A stretch of 64,000 bases of DNA from Aliikangiella sp. G2MR2-5 (GTDB taxonomy: Bacteria; Pseudomonadota; Gammaproteobacteria; Enterobacterales; Kangiellaceae): contig NZ_JADPQF010000004.1 of assembly GCF_015687155.1 (NCBI RefSeq), positions 310,001 to 374,000 of the forward strand. The letters run 5' to 3'. Below the pieces are notes generated by a model. That model was not told the DNA's origin, did no database searches, and saw only the letters and a list, made by a program, of their open reading frames with translations. The position numbers were made by a program, and so were the translations under genes. Positions 47,255 to 57,251 of the stretch are shown piece after piece. Every line of letters starts with the position of its first letter. The stretch's first letter is position 1.

Positions 47255-48049
47255 ATCGACATTGTCATTCTTTTTATTCTGGCGGGATTGTGCGCTGGAT
47301 TTCTGGCTGGACTACTCGGAATTGGTGGTGGCTTTGTGGTGGTACCTGTGCTGGTCTGGGTATTGCCCATAACAGGCGTTGAGTCGCAACACATTCCTCA
47401 TATCGCTATTGGTACTTCGTTACTTTGCATTTGCGTTACCTCACTTTTTTCCAGCAAAGCACACCATCAGAGGCAAGCTGTTGAGTGGACAGTGTTCAAG
47501 CTTACAACGCCTGGTCTCGTTGTCGGAACTTTGTCAGGCGCAGCGCTGGCATCAATTCTCTCAGGCAAAATTCTTATCGCGGTTTTTGTCAGTGGAGCAT
47601 TGCTAACCGCGCTATACCTGGTTTCTGGACATCAACCAAAGGCGCACCCTTCTGAAACTCGGTGGCCATTTTTTGCCTATGGAGGCTTTACCGGTATGAT
47701 CTCATCGCTCATCGGGATCGGTGGCGGCTCTGTATTGGTGCCCTTTCTTGTATATAAGGGCAGACCGGTGGTGAGAGCAGTTGGAACTGCCGCAGCTTGT
47801 GGTTTTCCAATCGCTTTGTTTGGTGCGCTAGGGTATGCCGTTTCCGGACAGCAGCAGATTATTGAACTGGATTACAGAACCGGATATCTGTATTGGCCAG
47901 CATTTTTCGGAATTGTCATTTTTTCCAGTCTTGCTGCACCTGTGGGCGCCAAAGTAGCCCATTTGATCCCGGAAAAAAGACTACGTCAGGTATTTGCGCT
48001 GTTTTTGTTTTTCACCGGCGCTCAAATCCTTTATAGTCACTGGTTTTAG
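47255..48049 (+). CDS. Sulfite exporter TauE/SafE family protein
   Basis: A membrane permease with two homologous glycine-rich repeats (GFLAGLLGIGGGFVVVPVL and SSLIGIGGGSVLVPFLVY). The family N terminus is a short hydrophobic helix. The first in-frame canonical start (TTG at 47288) cuts this helix short. Reading upstream gives Asp-Ile-Val-Ile-Leu-Phe-Ile-Leu-Ala-Gly, with a GGAG site at 47243-47246 eight bases before an ATC at 47255 and no ATG, GTG or nearby TTG. I therefore place the start at this ATC, a rare codon; ATT at 47261 is the alternative. It transports a small sulfur or carboxylate anion, unknown. Confidence 0.8.
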   Translation: MDIVILFILAGLCAGFLAGLLGIGGGFVVVPVLVWVLPITGVESQHIPHIAIGTSLLCICVTSLFSSKAHHQRQAVEWTVFKLTTPGLVVGTLSGAALASILSGKILIAVFVSGALLTALYLVSGHQPKAHPSETRWPFFAYGGFTGMISSLIGIGGGSVLVPFLVYKGRPVVRAVGTAAACGFPIALFGALGYAVSGQQQIIELDYRTGYLYWPAFFGIVIFSSLAAPVGAKVAHLIPEKRLRQVFALFLFFTGAQILYSHWF

Positions 48050-48169
48050 CGGCATTTTCAGCGAAACCGATATTTTACTCATTCAGGCAGGGGTGGTTAT
48101 TCGCAGGTATGTAAGTACGAGCCGTGAATAACAAAATTTAAACAACACTACTATAAGTATTTATTATCT

Positions 48170-48976
48170 ATGGAATTTCCAAATTTTGATCCGGTAATCT
48201 GGCATATATACGGTCCGATATCTTTAAACTGGTATGGTTTGATGTATCTGCTGGGGTTTGCAGGTGCCTGGTGGATGGGGACCGCACGCAGTAAACAGCC
48301 CGGCAGTATTTATAGCGCAGAGCAGGTAAGTGATTTTCTATTCTATGGTTTCCTTGGTGTCGTTCTGGGGGGACGCATAGGTTATGTGCTTTTTTATCAC
48401 TTCGACTTTTTTATCGATGATCCCACTTATCTTTTCAAAATCCATGAAGGTGGTATGTCTTTTCACGGCGGCTTGCTCGGTGTGCTAGTGGCATTCTGGT
48501 ATTTCGCCAGAAAAAGCCAAACGACATTCTTTCAGATTGCTGACTACTTTGCGCCGATGGTTCCAATTGGTCTGGCTACGGGGCGTTTCGGTAATTTTAT
48601 TAACGGCGAGTTATGGGGCAAAGTTGCTGATGTTAATCAGGTTCCCTGGGCAATGAAGTTTCCCGGAGCCGGCGATGTCTACCGACATCCTTCGATGCTT
48701 TATGAATGTTTTCTGGAAGGTATTGTGCTGTTTGTTATTCTTTACTTTTTCAGTCGCAAAGCAAAACCCAGAATGGCCGTTAGTGGTGTTTTTGCTCTGG
48801 GTTACGGGGCATTTAGGTTTTTAGTCGAATATTGGCGGGAACCAGATGATCATTTACGCGAGTTAGCCGAGTTTATGTCGATGGGACAGATACTGTCTTT
48901 GCCGATGATTATTGGTGGTGCTGCGCTGATTTTCTTCGCCTATAAAAATCATAAGCCTGCAGAAAAAGCAGCCTAA
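48170..48976 (+). CDS. lgt: Prolipoprotein diacylglyceryl transferase
   Basis: A 268-residue inner-membrane enzyme that puts diacylglycerol on lipobox cysteines. The signature GRFGNFINGELWGK is near residue 138, with HGGLLGVLVAF and the C-terminal RFLVEYWREPD. Seven membrane segments are expected. It precedes thyA with a 21-base gap, as in other gammaproteobacteria. Confidence 0.97.
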   Translation: MEFPNFDPVIWHIYGPISLNWYGLMYLLGFAGAWWMGTARSKQPGSIYSAEQVSDFLFYGFLGVVLGGRIGYVLFYHFDFFIDDPTYLFKIHEGGMSFHGGLLGVLVAFWYFARKSQTTFFQIADYFAPMVPIGLATGRFGNFINGELWGKVADVNQVPWAMKFPGAGDVYRHPSMLYECFLEGIVLFVILYFFSRKAKPRMAVSGVFALGYGAFRFLVEYWREPDDHLRELAEFMSMGQILSLPMIIGGAALIFFAYKNHKPAEKAA

Positions 48977-48997
48977 ACGGATCACCAGGAGTTTAAA

Positions 48998-49849
48998 GTG
49001 AGACAATATCTAGATCTGTGCCAACGCATCGTCGATCAGGGGGAGTGGGTTGAGAACAAGCGCACCGGTAAGCGTTGCCTGACAGTAATTAATGCAGACC
49101 TGGAATATCAGGTAGGTGCCAACCAGTTTCCATTAATCACTACTCGAAAAAGTTACTGGAAAGCGGCGATTGCAGAAATTATCGGTTACCTGCGAGGCTA
49201 TGACAGTGCTGCACAGTTTCGCGAACTTGGCACCAAAACCTGGGATGCCAATGCCAATTTAAATGAAGCCTGGTTGAATAACCCTCATCGCAAAGGCGAA
49301 GATGATATGGGGCGTGTTTATGGCGTTCAGGGAAGAAGTTGGCGCAAGCCGGATGGTACTACAATTGACCAGTTACAGAAAATTGTTGATAACCTGTCGA
49401 ATGGAGTTGATGACCGAGCTGAGATCCTGACTTTTTACAATCCTGGTGAATTTGACATGGGATGTTTAAGACCTTGCATGCATACTCATAATTTTTCATT
49501 GTTAGGTGATACGCTTTATTTAACCAGCTTCCAAAGAAGTTGCGATGTTCCTCTAGGGTTAAACTTTAATCAGATTCAGGTATTTGTCTTACTTGCTCTG
49601 ATGGCACAAATAACCGGACATAAGGCTGGTGTCGCCTACCATAAAATTACCAACGCTCATATTTACGAAGATCAATTGGAATTGATGCGAGATGTGCAGT
49701 TAAAGCGAGAGCCTTTTGCGCCGCCTCAGTTGCATATAAATCCTGATATCAAATCGCTAAAAGATATTGAAACCTGGGTAAGCATGGACGACTTTAGCGT
49801 AACGGGTTACCAGCATCATGATCCAATTCAGTACCCGTTTTCCGTGTGA
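48998..49849 (+). CDS. thyA: Thymidylate synthase
   Basis: A 283-residue enzyme that methylates dUMP to dTMP with methylene-tetrahydrofolate. The catalytic Cys is in [14 protein letters not shown], followed by [17 protein letters not shown]; the C terminus ends in a hydrophobic pair after YPFS. It begins with GTG after AGGAG. It is longer than the 264-residue E. coli form because of an internal insert around [19 protein letters not shown], seen in other marine gammaproteobacteria. It precedes folA, which regenerates its cofactor. Confidence 0.97.
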   Translation: MRQYLDLCQRIVDQGEWVENKRTGKRCLTVINADLEYQVGANQFPLITTRKSYWKAAIAEIIGYLRGYDSAAQFRELGTKTWDANANLNEAWLNNPHRKGEDDMGRVYGVQGRSWRKPDGTTIDQLQKIVDNLSNGVDDRAEILTFYNPGEFDMGCLRPCMHTHNFSLLGDTLYLTSFQRSCDVPLGLNFNQIQVFVLLALMAQITGHKAGVAYHKITNAHIYEDQLELMRDVQLKREPFAPPQLHINPDIKSLKDIETWVSMDDFSVTGYQHHDPIQYPFSV

Positions 49850-49881
49850 TAGATATATTTGGTCAACTAACTAGATTTTGA

Positions 49882-50391
49882 ATGATACTTCAGATGAATA
49901 AACCTGTTATTTCAATGGTTGCCGCAATGGCAAAAAATCGAGTGATTGGGAAGGACAACCAGATGCCGTGGCACATGCCCGCGGATTTGCAGCACTTTAA
50001 GAAAGTGACTATGGCCAAGCCGATTATTATGGGAAGAAAGACCTTCGAATCGATTGGACGCCCTCTTCCTGGCAGGCAAAATATCGTGATTAGTCGGGAT
50101 GAGAGCTTGAAGTTTGATGGTTGTGATATGGCATCCTCGATTGATGAAGCTCTCGCCCTGGTTGCTGCGGTCGAAGAAGTCATGATTATTGGCGGCGGTT
50201 TTCTCTATTCACAAATGATCAATCATGCCGATAAACTCTATCTGACTTTTATCGAGCTCGATGTTGAGGGAGATACCCAATTCCCGGACTTTTCGCATTT
50301 GCAACTGGAAGAAACATCTCGGGTGCAACACCGGGCTGATGATAAAAACCCGTATGATTATCAATTTGTGGACTACAGGGTGATCAAATAG
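49882..50391 (+). CDS. folA: Dihydrofolate reductase
   Basis: A 169-residue NADPH-dependent reductase. Visible are MAKNRVIGKDNQMPWHMPAD (N-terminal substrate loop with Trp and Asp), the MGRKTFESIGRPLPGR motif near residue 48 and IIGGGFLYSQMI. It pairs with thyA just upstream, since thymidylate synthesis yields dihydrofolate. The ATG four codons further on (49894) is an equally possible start. Confidence 0.97.
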   Translation: MILQMNKPVISMVAAMAKNRVIGKDNQMPWHMPADLQHFKKVTMAKPIIMGRKTFESIGRPLPGRQNIVISRDESLKFDGCDMASSIDEALALVAAVEEVMIIGGGFLYSQMINHADKLYLTFIELDVEGDTQFPDFSHLQLEETSRVQHRADDKNPYDYQFVDYRVIK

Positions 50392-50421
50392 AAAATGAGT
50401 GAATAAATAACGGAGCCAACA

Positions 50422-50787
50422 TTGAGCAGCGAAAAACAAACGCAAGAAAATGATCTCAATGCTTCACAGGTTTATTCACCACCGCAAAGTAAGATTGTTG
50501 ATCAGAAAAATGATCGCAAACTACCTGCCGCGACCATGTTGGTGATAGCGCCACTTGTGGCTATCCTGAATTTTCTATTCTCTTTTATGATCATTCTTAG
50601 ATTGATTCACAAAGGGGCGAATTCATTTTTTGTGGCGCTTATTCTTTCAGCAGGAATTCCCTTATTGTTGACCTGGATACTACAGAGGGTCTCAAAATTT
50701 CATCACAACAAAGCCAGAATGAATATCTTTTTTATCGCTTCACTTATCATTCTTGCCTGCCAGCTTACCTATCTCCTTTATCGGTAA
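50422..50787 (+). CDS. Small hypothetical membrane protein
   Basis: A 121-residue protein starting at TTG after a CGGAG site, with a polar N terminus of about 36 residues and three hydrophobic segments. No family is recognised. It follows folA by 30 bases on the same strand and may be read from that operon. Similar short proteins with a proline-rich N tail and a membrane end are common and mostly unassigned. Confidence 0.5.
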   Translation: MSSEKQTQENDLNASQVYSPPQSKIVDQKNDRKLPAATMLVIAPLVAILNFLFSFMIILRLIHKGANSFFVALILSAGIPLLLTWILQRVSKFHHNKARMNIFFIASLIILACQLTYLLYR

Positions 50788-51474
50788 TCGATATTGGCCG
50801 TATCTCAATTAATAATTCTGACATAAGGCTTTCATATTTCTGCAGCAATCCAGATCTACCATTGCCCCGATTCATAAATATTCAAAGTAACAACTGTTCT
50901 CGGCATGGTTGGCACCAATGTCGATAAAGTAAATGCATAGTTATGAAAAGCTGTATGCCTATGACGCGCTATCTTTTTCAATCTGGGATAAAAATGTAAA
51001 CCTGATTTATGTTTCTGGTAACGACTTTGAAATGATCTCTGCTTTTATTGATAGGCAACTTTCCTTGCGGTTCGAACAAGGGTTTAACGTAGAGTCTTTT
51101 TGCTGCAATACAGCATTTTCGAAATAGAATGATTTTTTTTGTCAAAAATCATTCTATTTATCTCTTATTTGAATTCTTCCAATTCCGACAATTTATGGCC
51201 AAATCCTGATAAAAATATATTTATAACGAGTCTCATAATATTGATTTATTCAGCTTTGCGATTTGCCATATTTTCTAGCGACAATTTCACACTTATTGTG
51301 TGAATTTTAACTGGTCAACAATCAGACAATTCGATTAAAACCTTCTGGAGAATTGTTTGTTCCGGATTTTAGACATACTTATAAAAACAGGCGTTCATTC
51401 TCTTTGGTGTGCAAAAAAAACACTTAATAACACATCAAAAAATTTATTAATTCGTTTTCACAGGAGGCAACCTA
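50788..51474. other. 687-base gap with a strong AT-rich hairpin
   Basis: No convincing gene. A 64-codon frame at 50933-51127 has no ribosome site and no recognised family. Its stop overlaps a perfect 14-bp inverted repeat (51124-51137 and 51144-51157, 6-base loop, A/T-rich), which may be a terminator. The rest is AT-rich leader for the metalloprotease. An ACAGGAGG site just before 51475 shows where that gene starts. Confidence 0.5.
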
Positions 51475-53376
51475 ATGAAACTAAAACTAGGCAGAGTCGT
51501 CTCGGCTTTTGCTCTTGCGGGTCTGAGTTTATCCGCTTTTGCAGCTGAGCCGCTTTTTAATAAAGTGCAGCACCAACAATCGAGTCAACCTCAGGCTGAA
51601 GCAAGCAATATTCAACATGTGCAGCTTAATCGTGGAGTCTTGTCGGCAACTACCCAACAGATCGAAATTCCATTAATGGACGGATTAACGATCACTATCA
51701 ATAAAAACAACGCGCATACCAATAGCCAGGGCAGCCTTGTGTGGAAAGGTCAGCGTGAATTACAAGGGAGTCTTCATACACCTTCGAGTCGAATACAAAA
51801 TGAAGCGGTATTGATACAGCGAGCTAGCGGTATCACCGGTTCTGTTCGAGTTGATGGGCAACTTTTTAAAATCTTTCCAAAGAAGAACGGACTTCACCAG
51901 ATTATTCGTGTCGATGAGTCCAAAATGCCAGAAGATCACCCTCCTGGTGAAATGCAAGTACTGGAGCAGACCGCCGATCAGTCAGCTCAAATCAATCAAC
52001 TGAACTTTGACTCAATTGCTCCGCAGGCAAGCGCGAATGCGCCAGATATTAAAATTCTGGTGGCTTATACAGCAGCTGCGAAAAACCAGGTATCGGATAT
52101 GCAGGGTTTGATCGAACTTGCGGTTGCAGAAACAAATACTGGTTACGAAAACTCTGGTGTTGATGCAACCATGACTTTGGTTCACACCTATCAGGTAAAT
52201 TATAGCGAACGAAATTTTGATACCGATTTGAGTTATTTCAGAAATAACAATGACGGTGTTATGGATGAGGTTCACGGTAAGCGGGATCAGTATGGTGCTG
52301 ATGTTGCGGTAATCATTACCAATGTGAATGATTATTGCGGCTTGGCGTCTGCAATAGGCGCTAGCTCCTCAACAGCTTTTGCTGCCGTTTATCATGGTTG
52401 CGCAACTGGTTACTATTCTTTCGGTCACGAAGTCGGACACCTGCAAGCTGCTCGTCACAATCCAGAAAATGATCCAACCGACACTCCTTATGCATTTGGA
52501 CATGGTTATCAGTACGGTAGTGGCGGTTGGCGCACGGTAATGGCTTATAACTGTTCTGGCGGTTGTACGCGAATTAACTGGTGGTCAAACCCAAATAAGA
52601 CTCGCGGTGGTGTAGCCATGGGAACGACTCACAGCAATGATAATGCGAGAGTGCTAAATCTGACGGCTGCAACTATGGCTAGCTTCAAGGGCGACGGAAC
52701 TCCTCCTCCCGGCGATAATAAATTGACTAACGGACAGGCCGTTTCTAATTTGTCCGGTGCTAAAGGTGACCAGATTCACTATACCCTGGAGGTACCAGCA
52801 ACAGCGAATAGTCTTTCATTTGTTACCAGTGGTGGAAGTGGCGATGCTGATCTTTATGTGAAGTTTGGTGCCAAGCCGACTACTTCAAACTATGATTGTC
52901 GGCCGTGGAAAAATGGTAACAACGAGACCTGTAATATTGATAACATTCAGTCGGGTACCTACTATGTCATGCTGAATGGTTATTCTAGTTTTAGCGGGGT
53001 ATCCTTGACAGGTACTTATACCGAAGGTAGTTCAGGCGGAAGCTTTGAGAATACTGGAAATTACAGTATTCCAGATAACAACTCTACCGGTATTACCAGT
53101 CCAATTAGTGTTACCCGATCAGGGAGTTCCGGTACGGTTAGCGTAGATGTCAATATCGTTCATACATACATCGGTGATTTAATTGTCGATCTTATTCACC
53201 CTGACGGTACTGTTTACAACCTGCATAATCGAAGTGGTGGTAGCGCAGATAATATCAATCAAACCTACTCGGTAAATGTCGGCAGCAAAGATTCAAACGG
53301 TACCTGGAATCTTAGAGTAAGAGACAGAGCAAGCCGTGACACCGGCTATATCGACAGCTGGAAGATTACTTTCTAG
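51475..53376 (+). CDS. Secreted reprolysin-like zinc metalloprotease with PPC and P domains
   Basis: A 633-residue exported protease. The signal peptide ends near residue 24 (LSAFAAEP), and a propeptide of about 170 residues follows. The catalytic domain has the zinc motif GHEVGHLQAARH (near 317) and a methionine turn candidate in VMAYNC. Then come a pre-peptidase C-terminal domain (about 418-515, DADLYVKFGAKPT) and a proprotein-convertase P domain (about 524-633, HTYIGDLIVDLIHPDG). These end modules are often cut off or aid secretion, typically through type II secretion. The ribosome site AGGAGG is strong, and a terminator follows the stop. Confidence 0.92.
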   Translation: MKLKLGRVVSAFALAGLSLSAFAAEPLFNKVQHQQSSQPQAEASNIQHVQLNRGVLSATTQQIEIPLMDGLTITINKNNAHTNSQGSLVWKGQRELQGSLHTPSSRIQNEAVLIQRASGITGSVRVDGQLFKIFPKKNGLHQIIRVDESKMPEDHPPGEMQVLEQTADQSAQINQLNFDSIAPQASANAPDIKILVAYTAAAKNQVSDMQGLIELAVAETNTGYENSGVDATMTLVHTYQVNYSERNFDTDLSYFRNNNDGVMDEVHGKRDQYGADVAVIITNVNDYCGLASAIGASSSTAFAAVYHGCATGYYSFGHEVGHLQAARHNPENDPTDTPYAFGHGYQYGSGGWRTVMAYNCSGGCTRINWWSNPNKTRGGVAMGTTHSNDNARVLNLTAATMASFKGDGTPPPGDNKLTNGQAVSNLSGAKGDQIHYTLEVPATANSLSFVTSGGSGDADLYVKFGAKPTTSNYDCRPWKNGNNETCNIDNIQSGTYYVMLNGYSSFSGVSLTGTYTEGSSGGSFENTGNYSIPDNNSTGITSPISVTRSGSSGTVSVDVNIVHTYIGDLIVDLIHPDGTVYNLHNRSGGSADNINQTYSVNVGSKDSNGTWNLRVRDRASRDTGYIDSWKITF

Positions 53377-53413
53377 AAGTTGATTAAAACTGATAAAAGT
53401 GTTTATTGCTCTA

Positions 53414-53441
53414 GGGGGTGGCTTACAGCCCCCCCCTTTTT
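53414..53441 (+). terminator. Rho-independent terminator after the metalloprotease
   Basis: GGGGGTGGCT and AGCCCCCCCC form a 10-bp stem with one mismatch and a TAC loop, followed by five T. It lies 38 bases past the stop. Confidence 0.85.
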
Positions 53442-53443
53442 AC

Positions 53444-53866
53444 TTAGAGGTTTGTAATTGAAAAGTGATGGCTGGCAATAATGAAGCCTTCACGTAAATA
53501 AAACCGGTGTGCTGCAAATTTTTGTACACCTGAATCAAGATGAAGCTGAGAACAGCCGGCATCACGCGCATAACTCTTTAGCCACGCTAGCATGGCTCTA
53601 CCCCCACCGCTTGAACGCGAGGACTCATCGGTAACCAGATCATCAACATAGAGGTGCTTCTTCCAGGCAAATTTTTCAGCAATGACAAATCCTGCGACAC
53701 ACTTAATCTTATCTTTTTCGACCAGGTAGGCGACCTGATAACCGGAATTCATTTGCTTTTTTATCTGTTTGATAAGAGATTCAAGGCTGTATTGAGGACG
53801 GAGCTGTAACATAACTTGCGCTATCTCAGTCAGTTCTGATTCTTTAGTTGCGAGTTGAATATCCAT
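53444..53866 (-). CDS. GNAT family N-acetyltransferase
   Basis: A 140-residue acetyltransferase. The acetyl-CoA-binding segment is degenerate but recognisable (VDDLVTDESSRSSGGGRAML, near residue 74), followed by the typical LHLDSGVQKFAAHRFYLREGF end, close to the AAC(3)-I/PhnO-like group. It stands alone, convergent with the metalloprotease. Substrate unknown. Confidence 0.85.
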   Translation of the reverse strand: MDIQLATKESELTEIAQVMLQLRPQYSLESLIKQIKKQMNSGYQVAYLVEKDKIKCVAGFVIAEKFAWKKHLYVDDLVTDESSRSSGGGRAMLAWLKSYARDAGCSQLHLDSGVQKFAAHRFYLREGFIIASHHFSITNL

Positions 53867-54036
53867 GTAAAATCCCGAAAATTTAGGTTGAAGTCACATT
53901 CAAAGCATTCTGAACATGATGGAATGAAACGTATCATACTAATCATTCTCAGTGGAGCAAACTAAGATATAATGCATCGACGCGACCGGTAAACAATTTT
54001 TAATTATTTCGATACCCGGGAACAAAGGAGACCAAT

Positions 54037-54921
54037 TTGGATATTCAACAGTTGAATAAGCAGTTTGCTATTCCATCGAAACTATTTTTTGAAAAGGGAA
54101 ATGGTGAATTAACGAAAGTTTGTCTTTGTCGAAATGATGATTATCTCGAGGTCTATTTACATGGTGCGCATATTACCCGTTACCGACAAGCGGCAAATGA
54201 CTTGCTTTGGTTAAGCAACCAGGCAGAGTTTACCGAATCAAAAGCTATTCGCGGCGGTATTCCCTTATGCTGGCCCTGGTTTGGCAGGAAAGAGAGTTTT
54301 CCGGAGTTACCGCAGCATGGTTTCGCGCGTTGTTCAAGGTTTGAAGTGGAATCTACTGCCGAAGATGATGACGGAGCGCTAATCATCAAGCTCTATCTAA
54401 ACGAAAATAATGGCACGCTTTCCATTTGGCCTTATTCATTCCGACTAACATTGACAATAAAGTTATCTGACAAATTGATCGTGGACTTGGAAACAAATAA
54501 TACAGGTGAAATCCCATTCTCATACTCTGAGGCTATTCATAGTTATTTTTCAGTTGAAAAAATTGAAAAAGTTGAGCTTAGCGGTTTTACTCAGAGTGAG
54601 TATCTGGACCAGCTAAGTCATTCGACCGAGAGACAACACAATACGATAAAATTTGTCGGAGAAACGGATCGAATCTACAAGTCTTCTCAACAGGAGTTTA
54701 AAATTCTGGAAAGTGGTAATCCGAAAATCTCGATATCGCAATTCAATGCTAATAGTACTGTTGTGTGGAATCCATGGATTAGTAAAGCAAGAGCAATGGC
54801 TGATTTTCCGGATCATGGTTATCGGGAGATGGTGTGCATTGAGGCGGCAAATACGGGAAAAGGCATTACCCTTTTCCCCGGTGAAACCCATAACATTAGA
54901 CAGGTTATTGCAAGGTATTGA
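54037..54921 (+). CDS. D-hexose-6-phosphate mutarotase (YeaD-like)
   Basis: A 294-residue galactose-mutarotase-fold protein. The conserved Arg-Gly-Gly-Ile-Pro-x-Cys-Trp-Pro-Trp-Phe-Gly stretch (near residue 72) and LPQHGFARCSRFEVES are visible, as is the catalytic Glu region FSYSEAIHSYFSVE. It interconverts the anomers of glucose 6-phosphate and similar sugars. It starts at TTG after an AAAGGAG site. It stands alone between two acetyltransferase genes. Confidence 0.9.
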   Translation: MDIQQLNKQFAIPSKLFFEKGNGELTKVCLCRNDDYLEVYLHGAHITRYRQAANDLLWLSNQAEFTESKAIRGGIPLCWPWFGRKESFPELPQHGFARCSRFEVESTAEDDDGALIIKLYLNENNGTLSIWPYSFRLTLTIKLSDKLIVDLETNNTGEIPFSYSEAIHSYFSVEKIEKVELSGFTQSEYLDQLSHSTERQHNTIKFVGETDRIYKSSQQEFKILESGNPKISISQFNANSTVVWNPWISKARAMADFPDHGYREMVCIEAANTGKGITLFPGETHNIRQVIARY

Positions 54922-54942
54922 CAGATTCTGATCACCTTTATA

Positions 54943-55398
54943 CTAGGATATTTTCGTTTTATTCTGCTTCAGCTGCTGATAGATCGAAAGGTTCCGTTTT
55001 TCCATAAATATTTCAGGTGTTTCCAGCTGGGTAAATCCGAATTGCCGATACAGCCCATGAGCGTCAGAGGTTGCCAGAGTGATTCTTCTCAAACGTTGAA
55101 GCTCGGGATGTTCAATAATGGCTCGCATAAGCTGCTTGCTTATTCCTTTGCCTCTAAACTCGTCAAGTACAAACACATCAGCAAGATAACCATAGGTTGC
55201 GTAATCAGTAATGACTCGCGCAAAGCCAACTTGTTGATCATTGAACAGCGCATTAAAACAAAGAGAGTTTTTCAGGGATTTTTCAAAAATATCGTAAGGA
55301 ATATCTTTGGCCCAATAACTTTGTGTCGATAAAAAATGATAAACCACTGCTTTGTCGGTCATATCGGACCGGCTGTTGATAACCGCCACTAGATTCAT
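54943..55398 (-). CDS. GNAT family N-acetyltransferase
   Basis: A 151-residue acetyltransferase. The acetyl-CoA motif is VLDEFRGKGISKQLMRAI (near residue 77), followed by RITLATSDAHGLYRQFGF, a pattern found in small stand-alone GNATs. It is convergent with the mutarotase gene. Substrate unknown. Confidence 0.87.
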   Translation of the reverse strand: MNLVAVINSRSDMTDKAVVYHFLSTQSYWAKDIPYDIFEKSLKNSLCFNALFNDQQVGFARVITDYATYGYLADVFVLDEFRGKGISKQLMRAIIEHPELQRLRRITLATSDAHGLYRQFGFTQLETPEIFMEKRNLSIYQQLKQNKTKIS

Positions 55399-55619
55399 AG
55401 TCGATAAGTATCCATTGATGTATGAAAAGCAACTGATAATTTGAGAAACAGTATTAAAAAGCGCCGTTATATAAACTGTACAGAATACTATTACGTTATC
55501 GGCAAACTGTTTTGGTTGAACGAAACAGCCAAAAATAAATAATGATGCTCGCTTGTATTTTTAATCGAGCACATACGCTGGACTGGTCATGGGGAGTATT
55601 GCGGTGGACTCCTGCTCAA

Positions 55620-56480
55620 CTAAAGTCGAAAAGCCTTTTCCGCCAAAGAGTCGAATAAGTCAATAAATTCACGCTTTGCACTGTTCTTATCAAGATCTTT
55701 GGCCCGGCAAAGATAAACTTCGCGTTCGATTGTCGGCGAGTCGGCGAGCTTGAATAGTTTTTTACGCTTCTTAGCTAGAAATGCTGGAAGTAAAGTAAAT
55801 CCACCAAATTCTATTGCATATTCGATGGCCATTTGCCAATTGGCAGCTTGAAAAACCGGACTTCCGACATTTGGTAACAACTTAGCCTGAATTTCACTGA
55901 AGGTTAGTCCAAGGTCGATGCTGACAAAATTCTTGTCATTAATTTCTTCCAGAGATGCCTCTTCTCTGTTTGAATAGAAAGCCAGTTTCAGACTAAAAGC
56001 ATGACGAAATTCCAGTTCGTCTATTTTGGGCTGATCATACAAAAAACCAATATCGGTCGTGTGTTCCAGCAAACGCCTGCTAATAATATTGCTATCAATC
56101 GACTGAACTTCCAGCTGTAAATTGGGCGCGTTACTAAATAAAAAGTTAGGAAGACTCGCTAGTTTTGAACTCCAAATCGAACTGGGAGCTGCGATCCGCA
56201 AATTATTCAACTCCACCGGGACTCGAATATCCTGAGTTGTGCGGACCCAGAGTTCAACCATCTGGGTCGCATAGGGAAGCAGCTTTTGCCCGTGACTGGT
56301 TAGTTGAATATTGTTGCGATAGCGCTCAAAAAGCGCCAGGCCCAAAGTATCTTCCAAAAGCTTGATTCGAGCGCTAATCGCCGACTGGGTAAGATAAAGG
56401 TTTTCCGCGGCTTTACCAAAATGCCGAGTTTTTTCAATTTCTAGAAATGTTCTTAACAAATTGATATCAATATTGAGCAT
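55620..56480 (-). CDS. hdfR: LysR family transcriptional regulator, HdfR-like
   Basis: A 286-residue LysR-type regulator. The N-terminal HTH (NLLRTFLEIEKTRHFGKAAE, then LYLTQSAISARIKLLEDTLG) and FERYRNNIQLTSHGQKLLPYA match E. coli HdfR, a repressor of flagellar flhDC. The maoP gene lies about 800 bases away, divergent, as hdfR and maoP neighbour each other in E. coli. The call rests on this similarity and neighbourhood; its targets here are unknown. Confidence 0.8.
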   Translation of the reverse strand: MLNIDINLLRTFLEIEKTRHFGKAAENLYLTQSAISARIKLLEDTLGLALFERYRNNIQLTSHGQKLLPYATQMVELWVRTTQDIRVPVELNNLRIAAPSSIWSSKLASLPNFLFSNAPNLQLEVQSIDSNIISRRLLEHTTDIGFLYDQPKIDELEFRHAFSLKLAFYSNREEASLEEINDKNFVSIDLGLTFSEIQAKLLPNVGSPVFQAANWQMAIEYAIEFGGFTLLPAFLAKKRKKLFKLADSPTIEREVYLCRAKDLDKNSAKREFIDLFDSLAEKAFRL

Positions 56481-56630
56481 AACAGCCAGATATTGCCTAA
56501 GTGTGTTTGCATTCTAGGGTTAAATTAGTAGCGGATCTACTAGATTTTTGTCATTAAATAACAATAAGCGAGGGAGTTAACAAGAAGCTAGCTCTGCTAT
56601 ACAAAGCTTGATCTGGTTTAAAGATGTAAT

Positions 56631-56663
56631 CCACGGGAGCTGAGTCAGATTTTGCTCCCGTGG
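56631..56663. repeat. Perfect 10-bp inverted repeat between hdfR and small secreted gene
   Basis: CCACGGGAGC at 56631-56640 and GCTCCCGTGG at 56654-56663, with a 13-base loop. It follows the small secreted gene on the minus strand, but no T-run follows the stem in either direction. It could be a 3' mRNA hairpin or a protein-binding site. Confidence 0.55.
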
Positions 56664-56727
56664 AACAAAAGCCCATTATTCTATGAAAGTAAAACCTTTC
56701 TTTGTTTTTTTGGGCGACTGCATAGGG

Positions 56728-56970
56728 CTATTCTTCCAAGGTTTCTAACGGTTGATAGCCCTGTTCCTCCAGTTCGTCATTGACGCAACTTAATAAATAC
56801 TTCGCTAGCTCCTCTTCAGCAACGCCGTCTTCTTTAGCGTATTCTTTGCACAATGTTGCTGTTTCCTCGACCAATGATTTTGGGGCTACCGGACGCTCAT
56901 CGGCGAAGGCACTGGTTGAGATTAATATAAGCGCCGATAAGGTTGATACAAGCGCAGATTTAAGTTTCAT
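56728..56970 (-). CDS. Small secreted hypothetical protein
   Basis: An 80-residue protein with a clear signal peptide (cut near SAFADE, residue ~23) and an acidic mature part of about 56 residues with two cysteines (TLCKEYA and LLSCVND) that could form one disulfide. An AACGAATCTGGAG region lies upstream of the ATG. No family is recognised. Position between hdfR and maoP is noted. Alternative: a periplasmic stress peptide. Confidence 0.65.
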   Translation of the reverse strand: MKLKSALVSTLSALILISTSAFADERPVAPKSLVEETATLCKEYAKEDGVAEEELAKYLLSCVNDELEEQGYQPLETLEE

Positions 56971-57251
56971 TTAAACATCTCCAGATTCGTTGGAGGTGTC
57001 AAATTAGCACCCTCCTTGGTGCTCGGCTAACAAATTAAATTGTTCTTTACGAGGAGAAAAATTGATGCAGGTTTTTTAACCATCGGAAGGCGTATCATAT
57101 CTGTGACAATAAATTATTTTTGTGGTTACGATAAATTTATTTCGCTTTTCTCAGCTGGTTTGCAAGCTAATATTCCCGATTAGAAGGGGGTGATTTGCAT
57201 TACCTTGTTTTCATTAATAAGCTTTTGATTTTTAAGCTTTTTCAGGAGTTC

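Noticed and set aside
50933-51127. Possible 64-codon gene ending in a hairpin
   Set aside because: No ribosome site, no family resemblance, and only the hairpin at its end favours it. Not enough to list as a gene.
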